In this document: one piece after another, positions 49,156 through 56,416 of the stretch
How positions within the stretch are numbered: position 1 is the first letter of the stretch
How the letters are laid out: each line of letters opens with the position of its first letter
Assembly: GCA_021805735.1 (NCBI GenBank)
Contig: JAJZEE010000007.1
Location: 1 to 56,416 of the forward strand
DNA from: Bacillota bacterium
GTDB lineage: Bacteria; Bacillota; Bacilli; Alicyclobacillales; SLC66
Length of the DNA stretch: 56,416 nucleotides
Reading direction: 5' to 3'
Program-made: the position numbers and the translations under genes
Notes under the pieces: generated by a model
Seen by the model: the letters and a program-made list of their open reading frames with translations, nothing else
What the model was told of the DNA's origin: nothing
The model's database searches: none

Positions 49156-50847
49156 CTACTTTGCCGTTAGCACCGGCGGCGCCGCAGCAACTCCTCTCTG
49201 CGGCCTCGCCGCCAGAATTGCATGCGCTGTTTCACGGCCTTCGGCCATGGCTGTTACCACCGTTTGCGGCCCGGTCAAGGCATCGCCCACCGCCCACACC
49301 CGTTGCCCTTGCGGCTTACGCGCCTCTGCCCGATCCTGATCTCGCCTCAACACCAACGGCAACATCTCTCGGCCCGCCGGCGCCGCCAAGCCTGCGGCCA
49401 TCAGCCGTCGGGGGATGATCGCTGGCGGTGTTTTTGGCTTTAGAGGCAACTTTGCGCCAATGCTGGCGCTCAGCGCCGGATCCGGCCGATAGCCGACCGC
49501 CATGATCACCATGTCCACGGCTATCCGCTCCAGAGGCGCATTGGTCCTCTTTGGAAGTTCGGTGGCGCTCTGCTGAAGGGTGGAGGCAAACACCGCCCCC
49601 TCAATGCGATCCGACCCGACCAGTTCGAGCACCTGGGTTTGAAATCGGATGGTGACGCCCTCGCGTCGGGCCTGCATCAATTCGTCCGCGCGGACTTTGG
49701 CGAAACGGGCGTCGACCCAGTCCACCGCTGTAACCTCACCCGCGCCCAGGCGCCGGGCGCTTCGGGCCACGTCCATGGCCGTGTTGCCGGCGCCGGCAAC
49801 CAGAATTCGGGTTCCGTCGTGGATCTCCTTGAGCGAGCGCCCTTCCCGAAGCGCCGCCTTGGCCTCGGTCAGGAAAGTGGTGGCGTCGATTATGCCTGGG
49901 AGATCGCGTCCAGGAACCGGGAGGGAAATTCCGATTCCCGCACCGTGAGCCAGCACCAGAGCATCGTACGTCGAAAGCAGTCTGTCCATATCCTCTGGCT
50001 TAATCTCAGTTCCATAGCATACTTTTGCTCCGGAAGCCGCCAACGCATCAATAGGTCGATGGGCCACATGATCGGGCAAGCTGAACGACGGGATGCCCCA
50101 ACGCAGAACCCCAAGCCCCTGCTCATCTTTTTCAAACACCGTCACGTCTGCGCCATGTTCCAGCAGCGTCCAGGCGACTGACATGCCTGCGGGGCCAGCG
50201 CCGACCACGGCCACTTTCAGATCCTGGCCGTCAGGACTCTGTCTGGATGGCGGTGGAACGGGCGTCTGGTCGGTGATAAACCGTTCCAACAGCCCAATCG
50301 CCACCGCCTGACCTCCCGCCAGCTTGAGGTTACAGCCGCCCTCGCATTGACTCGACTGATCACAGACGCGGCTGCAGATGTCGGGCATCATCGACGTGCG
50401 CGCCAGCACTTCATGAGCCGTTTTGAGGTCCCTTTGCCTGATTGCCTCGATAAAACCAGGTATGTCGTTGTGCGCCGGGCATCCAAGCACGCACGTCGGA
50501 TCCGGGCAAGCGAGGCAACGATCAGCTTCTTTCAAGGCCTGATCCCAAGTACGATATCCCTGGTGCACCTCCTCCGTTTTGCCAAACACATGATCATCAG
50601 CGTGGACATGGGCGGCAGTTCGCGGCAAGATCAACAGCGGCCCTTCCACAGTGATCGCGGAGAAGGGACAGGTGCGCACGCACTGACGACAACCAACGCA
50701 AACGGCATCATCGGCGACTGCTTTCCAGATGGCTGAATCAAGACTCAACGCGCCCATCGGGCAACGCACGATACACTCCTGGCAGCCGGCACAGCGTTCA
50801 AGATTGATATCAACATGAATCTGTTCTCGTCTAGGCACCGTCGCCAC
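49156..50847 (-). CDS. Ferredoxin-fused FAD/NAD(P) oxidoreductase (GltD-like)
   Basis: The 563-residue protein fuses three parts. First, two 4Fe-4S ferredoxin motifs: CAGCQECIVRCP and CVGCRQCVRTCP (residues about 19-62). Second, a GltD-type helical Fe-S domain: CLACPDPTCVLGCPAHNDIPGFI and CSRVCDQSSQCEGGC. Third, FAD (VAVVGAGPAGMSVAW) and NAD(P)H (ILVAGAGNTAMDVARSARRLGAG) domains, ending VWAVGDALTGPQTVVTAMAEG. Such proteins pass electrons between NAD(P)H and ferredoxin-like partners. GTG at 50847 follows AGGGGGA. It directly follows the membrane Fe-S protein gene (35 bp), its probable electron partner. Confidence 0.9.
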   Translation of the reverse strand: MATVPRREQIHVDINLERCAGCQECIVRCPMGALSLDSAIWKAVADDAVCVGCRQCVRTCPFSAITVEGPLLILPRTAAHVHADDHVFGKTEEVHQGYRTWDQALKEADRCLACPDPTCVLGCPAHNDIPGFIEAIRQRDLKTAHEVLARTSMMPDICSRVCDQSSQCEGGCNLKLAGGQAVAIGLLERFITDQTPVPPPSRQSPDGQDLKVAVVGAGPAGMSVAWTLLEHGADVTVFEKDEQGLGVLRWGIPSFSLPDHVAHRPIDALAASGAKVCYGTEIKPEDMDRLLSTYDALVLAHGAGIGISLPVPGRDLPGIIDATTFLTEAKAALREGRSLKEIHDGTRILVAGAGNTAMDVARSARRLGAGEVTAVDWVDARFAKVRADELMQARREGVTIRFQTQVLELVGSDRIEGAVFASTLQQSATELPKRTNAPLERIAVDMVIMAVGYRPDPALSASIGAKLPLKPKTPPAIIPRRLMAAGLAAPAGREMLPLVLRRDQDRAEARKPQGQRVWAVGDALTGPQTVVTAMAEGRETAHAILAARPQRGVAAAPPVLTAK

Positions 50848-50882
50848 ATCAATTCCCCCTTATTTCCGTCACAACGTCATGT

Positions 50883-52421
50883 TCACTGGGCGCCGTTCAT
50901 GAAGACGTACAACACCATCATCGAACCGCCGATCGCTGCCAGCCCGACCGCCCAGACTACATACAGGAGACCCAAGCGTCCGCCTTTTGCGTCAAAATCG
51001 CGGCCAATCACTTTCAGGGCCGAATAGAGACTGGCCAACGTGCCAATCCCGACCACGATCAACTGGCTGTTGACCACGCCCGAGGGCGACAACAGATGGA
51101 CGCTATAAAGGGACGAATGAGCCGTGCCAAACAGGTTCCATCCCAGTCCCAGCGGATTTGAGATCGCCGGAACAATCCTTAGGGCATGGTTCCAAAACTT
51201 GGGCAGTTGGCGTGCCAGATAGTCGCTCGCCATCACCGGCGCCACCGTATACGCGAGCCCGGCGAAGGCCGTCAACCCTTTCCCAGCCTTAGCGGTTGGG
51301 GTTAAGGCCACTGAGACCGGGGTAGGGGAGAAGACCTTGATCAAAGCCCATATGACCCCGGCGACAACCAGAGCAACCGCCACAATGATGATCAGATAAT
51401 CGATCGGATTCGGATACCCTGGAAACTGAGTGACCCGGTTGAGCCAATCGTCGACAGTCGAATAAATCGGAAGCGCATTAAGCTGTTGGAAGAGCACCAG
51501 CCCCAACAACAGAAGAATTCCCCAGGCTACATCGACCCTGCGATTGACCGTGGCTACCACTGACGTCAGCGGCGGCTGGACGTAAAGACCGATATTGTCG
51601 TACGGACAATTCTTGTAGCATTCGGCGCACAGGCCGCAGGTGAGATTGGACGACGCGCTGCCCGGCCATTCGTACCAAGGGCACCCATACCCGGCTTCGC
51701 TGCCGCGCATGCAGTCTTTGGTCGGGCAGGTCAAACAGCGATTGCGGTCGCGCGTGCGGAAACCGGCCACGCCACCGGTGGCGCCGACGCTGCCGATCAA
51801 GGCGGTCAGCGGGCATAGATACCGACAGAACGTGCGCCGTTCAAACAACAGGAAGGTCAGCAAGGCGAAAGCAATGATGAAGATAACCAAATAGGTGGTG
51901 TACGCCGGAGCACCGGGACCGGCAATGTTAAAGTACTCTTCAAACCACGTCAATGCGATGAAGACCCAGACCGATGGCAGCAATCCCCACCGAGCCAGTT
52001 GTTTGGGCCACTTCCATCCAAGCGACAGGGACACCGGACGCCGCTTCCAAAACGACAGCCGCTGCACCCATTCCGCCAACCCGCCGAATGGGCACATGAC
52101 GCACCAGCCCCGTCCAACTCCCACCATCAACAGGAAGACCACGCAGAACCAGATGTACCAAGTGATGACGGAAGCAAAGTTGCGGGTGGGCAGCGCCGCC
52201 CCCAAAACCCCGGTGGCCATGACCACCCAGAAAATGATCTGATTAGGAAGTATAAGAAAAAATTGAAACATGCGACTGCGCAACACACGGTCGATCACCC
52301 GATGACGCGCGATATCGATGCGAGGATCGGTCGGATCAAAATGCTCATTCATCCCTTCATGCTGGGGCGGGTGAAGGTGAGTTGACACTGGATGCACCCC
52401 CTGGAAATCATCTTCGGCCAT
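50883..52421 (-). CDS. NapH/NosR-like polytopic membrane 4Fe-4S protein
   Basis: The 512-residue protein has about nine membrane helices. The NapH-type cysteine motifs appear as GRGWCVMCPFGGLAEW and RTFCRYLCPLTALIG on membrane segments, followed by two soluble Fe-S clusters: CLTCPTKDCMRG with later C, and CGLCAECYKNCPYDNIG. Proteins of this type move electrons between the quinone pool and a soluble or extracellular reductase. The C-terminal third adds four more helices, not found in NapH itself. ATG at 52421 is the first gene of the module. No terminal nap/nos/nir reductase is encoded in the window. Confidence 0.85.
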   Translation of the reverse strand: MAEDDFQGVHPVSTHLHPPQHEGMNEHFDPTDPRIDIARHRVIDRVLRSRMFQFFLILPNQIIFWVVMATGVLGAALPTRNFASVITWYIWFCVVFLLMVGVGRGWCVMCPFGGLAEWVQRLSFWKRRPVSLSLGWKWPKQLARWGLLPSVWVFIALTWFEEYFNIAGPGAPAYTTYLVIFIIAFALLTFLLFERRTFCRYLCPLTALIGSVGATGGVAGFRTRDRNRCLTCPTKDCMRGSEAGYGCPWYEWPGSASSNLTCGLCAECYKNCPYDNIGLYVQPPLTSVVATVNRRVDVAWGILLLLGLVLFQQLNALPIYSTVDDWLNRVTQFPGYPNPIDYLIIIVAVALVVAGVIWALIKVFSPTPVSVALTPTAKAGKGLTAFAGLAYTVAPVMASDYLARQLPKFWNHALRIVPAISNPLGLGWNLFGTAHSSLYSVHLLSPSGVVNSQLIVVGIGTLASLYSALKVIGRDFDAKGGRLGLLYVVWAVGLAAIGGSMMVLYVFMNGAQ

Positions 52422-52544
52422 TTTGCCGTTACCCTGATCCTATCGGGAAAGCGTTTACACGAATAGTGACAACTGACCCTCTCTTTCGAAGGTCAAAGTC
52501 GGGACATTTGTCCTGATCTGTCTGAGGTTTGATTTCCACGCAGG
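52422..52544 (-). promoter_or_regulatory. Upstream region of the redox module
   Basis: TGACC (52474-52478) and GGTCA (52491-52495) form a spaced inverted repeat 53 bp before the first gene. It is a candidate site for the module's NarL-type regulator; no strong promoter is evident. Confidence 0.3.
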
Positions 52545-53333
52545 CTAACTGCCCGAACTTGCATATCTTCTGATGCCGGCGCGCCACACCAAGGCTGCCG
52601 CACTGATCGAAACGGCCGCGACAATCGGCGGAAGAAACCGGAGCCAAGCACCATCGGTTGTTTTTCCGAGCAGAACGAGGGATGGATAGTAATTCAAAAA
52701 GGAAATCGGAATAACGGTAACAACAATCTGAAACCACGTTCCAAAGAGGTCGATCGGGTATTGTTGCACGAGCATATTGAAGCGGTTCATGATGTTGGCC
52801 AGCGAAAGGGATCGGCCCAACCAAAACGCGGTCGAGGCGATTATCCAGCGGATCGACATTTCGACCACCGTACCAGAAAGGATGGCGACAGCGAAAAACA
52901 GCCATTGCCAGGCTTGCCAATGCAGCCCCTTGTTGCTGTAGGCCAAACCAAACGCGGCGACTCCCACCACGATATCGCCGATGCCGATGTACTGGATCTC
53001 CCGACCGAGAAACTGGATCAGCGGGCTGATCGGCCGGATGAGAAACTGATCAAACGTTCCCTGCGCGATATAGGTATCCATCATGTTGAAGTGCCAGAAC
53101 AGCAAACTGTACAGACTGTGGCTCAGCACGAACATGCTGTACAAAAAGACCAGATCCCAGACTGTCCAGCCATGCAGTTGCGTAAAACGGTGCACCAGGA
53201 TTCCGATCAGTCCGAGATTGACGGCGTTCAACACGAGTACACTGATGATGCCGGTGATAAAATCAGCCCGGTACTGCAACCGGCTCCTCATCGAGATGCG
53301 GATCAGTTTCACATAAATCCGCAATTCTTCCAT
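52545..53333 (-). CDS. ABC-2 family transporter permease (COG3694-like)
   Basis: The 262-residue protein has six hydrophobic segments and begins ELRIYVKLIRISMRSRLQYRADFITGII, typical of the COG3694 permease partner in three-gene ABC-2 exporters. FDQFLIRPISPLIQFLGR is the conserved loop. GGGAGG precedes ATG 53333, 5 bp after the stop of the other permease. It forms one operon with the next two genes upstream. Confidence 0.87.
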   Translation of the reverse strand: MEELRIYVKLIRISMRSRLQYRADFITGIISVLVLNAVNLGLIGILVHRFTQLHGWTVWDLVFLYSMFVLSHSLYSLLFWHFNMMDTYIAQGTFDQFLIRPISPLIQFLGREIQYIGIGDIVVGVAAFGLAYSNKGLHWQAWQWLFFAVAILSGTVVEMSIRWIIASTAFWLGRSLSLANIMNRFNMLVQQYPIDLFGTWFQIVVTVIPISFLNYYPSLVLLGKTTDGAWLRFLPPIVAAVSISAAALVWRAGIRRYASSGS

Positions 53334-53338
53334 GCCGG

Positions 53339-54136
53339 TCAACCTCCCTGCACCACAAGCCGGGTATGGACGCCGTTCCATGCGAGTCTCCCGACGATGA
53401 AAAGCGCGATAACCCACACGCTCTGGAAAATGAGCGCCTCAAGCGCGGCGCTTCCGTTTAGCTTTCCAATATAGATTGAGATCGGGATCGCATAGATGCT
53501 TCGAAACGGCAATACATTTGCGAGAGCGCCGAGAAATCCGGGAAACAGCCAAAGGGGGACCATCTGCCCCGAAAAAAACCGGACGAGCGAATTGTAGGCC
53601 CAGGAGATGCTGCGAATGTCAAGGGTGACGACCGCCAACATGCCGAGCAGGAAATTCAGCGCGAAAAGGACCAGGTAGCCGAGGAGGAGGCTCACTGCGA
53701 ACAGCCCGGCGGCAACTGGGGACGCGGGAAACTGCAAGCCCAGGAACGCGCCGCCGATCAACGCCGAGGGGAGAACGAGCGTTCCGAACCGAAACAGGAT
53801 TTCCCCAAAGTTTCTTGCCAGCATATGAAGGTGAAAATCCAGTGGCTTCGCGAGGTCGGTGTCAATCCCGCCCGTTTTCAGTTGCGTGGCAATGTACATC
53901 TGCGGTCCTTGGCCGGGATTGAAAATGGCCTCCAGCGCCATGCCCAGGATGCCGTATGTAACCATCTGCGCGACGTTCACGCCAAACGCTGCGGGATGTT
54001 GGCTGTAGAGACTGGTCCAGATCCAATGCACGCTGTACATCATGAGAAAGACGGAAATCAACTGCAACCAATAGTCAAACCGATAGATGGCCGCATTATG
54101 GAACGCTTGCCGTGCGAACGACCAAAATATCCTCAC
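53339..54136 (-). CDS. ABC-2 family transporter permease (COG4587-like)
   Basis: The 265-residue membrane protein starts IFWSFARQAFHNAAIYRFDYWLQLISVFLMMY and contains GGIDTDLAKPLDFHLHMLAR, the loop conserved in COG4587 permeases, with six membrane segments. GTG at 54136 follows GAAGGAGG. It lies between the ATPase and the second permease and would form a heteromeric channel with the latter. Confidence 0.87.
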   Translation of the reverse strand: MRIFWSFARQAFHNAAIYRFDYWLQLISVFLMMYSVHWIWTSLYSQHPAAFGVNVAQMVTYGILGMALEAIFNPGQGPQMYIATQLKTGGIDTDLAKPLDFHLHMLARNFGEILFRFGTLVLPSALIGGAFLGLQFPASPVAAGLFAVSLLLGYLVLFALNFLLGMLAVVTLDIRSISWAYNSLVRFFSGQMVPLWLFPGFLGALANVLPFRSIYAIPISIYIGKLNGSAALEALIFQSVWVIALFIVGRLAWNGVHTRLVVQGG

Positions 54137-54160
54137 TCTCCAGGCCTCCTTCTCTCTGGC

Positions 54161-55132
54161 TTAGCTTCCCCCATAGATCGCGCGCACCATGTCTTCGATC
54201 TCCGGTTCCTCCACCGCCAGATCGATGATTGGATATCGCGTGCTGATATAGGCGATCAGTTCAGAGGGCGTGGTTGCGAGGCGGTCAAACCGGAACCACA
54301 GCTTTCCGCCTTCGGATTTGAGGCACTCCGCGTTTGGGGCTGAAAATTCCGGAATCTCGCGCTCAAATTGCACGACCAAAGTGCGGTGGCGTCCGTATTT
54401 TTCCCGGATCTGCTCCACGCTGCCGTCATAGATCATCTGTCCATGATCGATGATCATCATCCGCGTGCAGAGTTTTTCAATGTCCCTCATGTCATGGGTG
54501 GTGAGCAGCACCGTAACTTTCCGTTCTCGGTTGATTTCCTTGATGAAGTTGCGCAGGCGCTCCTTTGCGACGACATCCACGCCGATTGTGGGTTCGTCCA
54601 AAAACAGGATGCGCGGCGTGTGCACCAGCGCGGCTGCCAGATCGGCGCGCATTCTCTGTCCGAGGCTGAGTTGCCGCACAGGCGTGTGTTGGAATTCGTG
54701 GAGATCGAGAAGATCGGAAAAGAGTTCCATATTGCGCGAGAACTCGACGTTTGACACCTTGTAGATGTCTTTTAACAAGCGCAAACTATCGATGACGGGA
54801 ACATCCCACCACAACTGCGTCTTCTGCCCGAAGACCACGCCGATCTGGCGGGTATACTCCTTTCGCTGCTTATGCGGCGCCAGTCCATTGACCTCGATGC
54901 GGCCGCTGGTCGGAACGAGGATGCCCGTGAGCATCTTGATCGACGTTGATTTGCCGGCGCCGTTGGGGCCTATGTATCCGACCAACTCCCCAGGCGCAAT
55001 GTGAAAGGAGATGCCATCCACCGCCCGCTTTACTGCAAAGTCTCTGCTGAGAAGCGTGCGAATGCCGGAAAACAGACCCTCTTTTCGCACAGGACGCTTG
55101 TATTCCTTGACCAAGTTATCGACATGGATCAA
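54161..55132 (-). CDS. ABC transporter ATP-binding protein (COG4586-like)
   Basis: The 323-residue ATPase has Walker A (GYIGPNGAGKSTSIKM), the ABC signature as LSLGQRMRADLAAAL, Walker B (RILFLDEPTIGVDV) and the switch His (LLTTHDM). The N-terminal extension VRKEGLFSGIRTLLSRDF and the 80-residue C-terminal part are typical of COG4586, which pairs with COG4587 and COG3694 permeases. TTG at 55132 is assigned; the ribosome site GGTGAT is moderate. The exported substrate is unknown. Confidence 0.9.
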   Translation of the reverse strand: MIHVDNLVKEYKRPVRKEGLFSGIRTLLSRDFAVKRAVDGISFHIAPGELVGYIGPNGAGKSTSIKMLTGILVPTSGRIEVNGLAPHKQRKEYTRQIGVVFGQKTQLWWDVPVIDSLRLLKDIYKVSNVEFSRNMELFSDLLDLHEFQHTPVRQLSLGQRMRADLAAALVHTPRILFLDEPTIGVDVVAKERLRNFIKEINRERKVTVLLTTHDMRDIEKLCTRMMIIDHGQMIYDGSVEQIREKYGRHRTLVVQFEREIPEFSAPNAECLKSEGGKLWFRFDRLATTPSELIAYISTRYPIIDLAVEEPEIEDMVRAIYGGS

Positions 55133-55151
55133 CTATCGGATCACCGCCCCG

Positions 55152-55652
55152 TCACTTCAACCTTGTCAGCCAGCCTGGATCCCACTGGAACATCGTTCGC
55201 TCGCCAGGATCGCTCTGGAACACCTCCCGTGGGTAGGCCAGACCGAGATCCGGCATGCTGTCGGGTGAAAAATACCGAAGTTCCAGAGACTCGTCATCCA
55301 TCGGCTGCAATTGTCCGCTCAGTCGCTCGCATTCGAACAGCAGCACCGTATATTCCACTCTGTCTCCATTCGGGTATTGCGTTCGAAAATCAGCGCCGCC
55401 AAAGACGCCAAGCAGCGTCCGCGGAAGCACATGCAGTCCTGTCTCTTCCCAGACTTCGCGAATGATCGCTTCAGCCGGAGCCTCACCCGGTTCCACCGAT
55501 CCGCCTGGCAGGCTCCATTCTCCGTTATCGCTTCGCTTCTGCAACAGGACGCGCCCTTCTTCATTTCGTACCACTGCGGCCACAGCAGGCATCAACAGCA
55601 GGGAAGATCCCACTCGTTGGCGGAGTGCGCGCAAATATGTCGATATCGGCAT
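55152..55652 (-). CDS. Nudix hydrolase
   Basis: A 166-residue Nudix protein with a perfect box, GGSVEPGEAPAEAIIREVWEETGL, preceded by VLLQKRSDNGEWSLPGG. The N-terminal ISTYLRALRQRVGSSLLLMPAVAAVVRNEEG is typical of ADP-ribose or dinucleotide hydrolases of this size. GAGGAGGGG lies 7-8 nt before ATG 55652. It is 20 bp upstream of the ABC operon on the same strand and may be co-transcribed. It is the third Nudix gene of the window. Confidence 0.88.
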   Translation of the reverse strand: MPISTYLRALRQRVGSSLLLMPAVAAVVRNEEGRVLLQKRSDNGEWSLPGGSVEPGEAPAEAIIREVWEETGLHVLPRTLLGVFGGADFRTQYPNGDRVEYTVLLFECERLSGQLQPMDDESLELRYFSPDSMPDLGLAYPREVFQSDPGERTMFQWDPGWLTRLK

Positions 55653-55904
55653 TTTCCAGTTCCCCTCCTCGTAGCTTGACGGACGGTTGCAGGTTTAGAA
55701 GATTAGATTCGCGTGATTGGCGTCATTATACCGCATACCGCAGAACGAAACCGTGCGGATCACGGATGTTCGCCTCTTTCGACAGGGAAATCTTTATTCT
55801 GTCGCCGCAGCCGTGTAACCGGGAGGCGTTCTGTTTCGTCTGTACCAAAAGGAACGGGCAGGCTGGAAATAGTCCCGAGTCCAGGAAAACAAGGAGGTCA
55901 TCGT

Positions 55905-56416
55905 ATGACAAAAATGAATGCCGCAGGGCGAAAAAGCCGTGCGGCGCGAGTTTCCCTGCTCGCCGCAGCGGGAGCAATCGCCCTTACCTTTGCGCCCTTT
56001 GCCACATCCGCAAGCGCGATGGGGTTGCCGCAAAACGGCGGGATGGATCTGTTGCTGCCCAACACCGTGACGGTGGAGGGAGCGGCCACGCAGGTCGTCA
56101 GCAATCCTGTGTCCGAGGTGTCGTACTCATTCAATATTCAGGACGGTTCATTTCACGCCGTGACTCACGACTGGGCGGTTATGGAGGCGCACATCAGAAA
56201 AGCCTTGCATCGGCTTGGAATTCCGGCGGGCGATATCCTGACCACCCCGTCGTCCTACAACTTGAATCAAAACAACGGTCCGTCTGCGTCCGAGCAACTC
56301 TATGTGGTGGTGACGAAACCCGCGCAGGTTCCCGTTGTGTTGAACGTGTTGAATGGCTATTCGCCCAGCTATGTTCAGAATAGTTATTCAAACGTGCAGA
56401 TTCTATCCGTCTATCA
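55905..56416 (+). CDS. Secreted SIMPL/DUF541-like protein, partial (window ends)
   Basis: A perfect AAGGAGGT ribosome site lies before ATG 55905. The protein has a signal peptide (VSLLAAAGAIALTFAPFATSASA) and then LPNTVTVEGAATQVVSNPVSEVSYSFNIQDG and IRKALHRLGIPAGDILTTPSSYN. This order resembles the SIMPL (DUF541) domain of periplasmic and surface proteins of uncertain role. At least 170 residues are encoded before the window ends, without a stop. The 252 bp before it (55653-55904) show no other gene. Confidence 0.7.
   Translation, partial: MTKMNAAGRKSRAARVSLLAAAGAIALTFAPFATSASAMGLPQNGGMDLLLPNTVTVEGAATQVVSNPVSEVSYSFNIQDGSFHAVTHDWAVMEAHIRKALHRLGIPAGDILTTPSSYNLNQNNGPSASEQLYVVVTKPAQVPVVLNVLNGYSPSYVQNSYSNVQILSVY

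Overview
The window looks like a piece of chromosome from a spore-former-type Bacillota (low-GC Gram-positive lineage), but one that is moderately GC-rich by eye, resembling Alicyclobacillus-like or Sulfobacillus-like acidophiles. The reasons are strong AGGAGG-type ribosome binding sites, frequent GTG/TTG starts, T-box leaders in front of three aminoacyl-tRNA synthetase genes, a Bacillus-type LexA box beside lexA, an ECF sigma/anti-sigma pair of the Sigma_reg type, and many secreted proteins with Gram-positive signal peptides. The genus assignment is an inference; no rRNA or tRNA gene was seen.

Layout. 1-1130: lexA with a divergent 33-codon gene, a LexA-box-like operator between them, and terminators on both sides. 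1306-4614: a TetR-controlled operon (FAD-dependent desaturase-like oxidoreductase, TetR, ABM monooxygenase, broken EamA transporter). 5039-7068: hicAB and a decayed IS607-like element. 7108-15629: small genes (GNATs, Nudix, three HAD phosphatases, ABM, DUF1648), two tiny unknown genes with a start-codon hairpin, gene fragments, and an AbrB/RelE module. 15773-19214: two methyltransferases and the ECF sigma/anti-sigma operon. 19393-24840: a deoxyribosyltransferase-like gene, serS, an NAD-dependent epimerase, an unknown helical protein and a Nudix hydrolase. 24977-32003: three secreted proteins around thrS. 32019-35276: DedA, a small membrane protein, purA and a divergent LysR gene. 35616-36912: a RelE-type module and a second hicAB. 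37053-42956: oligopeptidase B, aldo/keto reductase, a secreted protein, proS with T-box. 43104-46638: a graveyard of damaged genes (alkA, truncated GNAT, hicA) plus a nucleotidyltransferase. 46775-52421: a co-directional four-gene module of NapH-like membrane Fe-S protein, ferredoxin-fused GltD-like oxidoreductase, GAF histidine kinase and NarL-type regulator. 52545-55652: a three-gene ABC-2 exporter and a Nudix hydrolase. 55905-end: start of a secreted SIMPL-like protein.

The most notable points are: a LexA whose Ala-Gly cleavage site reads Ala-Asn, next to a possible LexA-controlled membrane micropeptide; a small gene whose AUG is locked in an 11-bp hairpin; the redox/two-component module; and repeated toxin or mobile-element inactivation by single changes (IS607 transposase with a stop at its catalytic serine, RelE with an apparent ATA start, hicA with a stop at codon 6).
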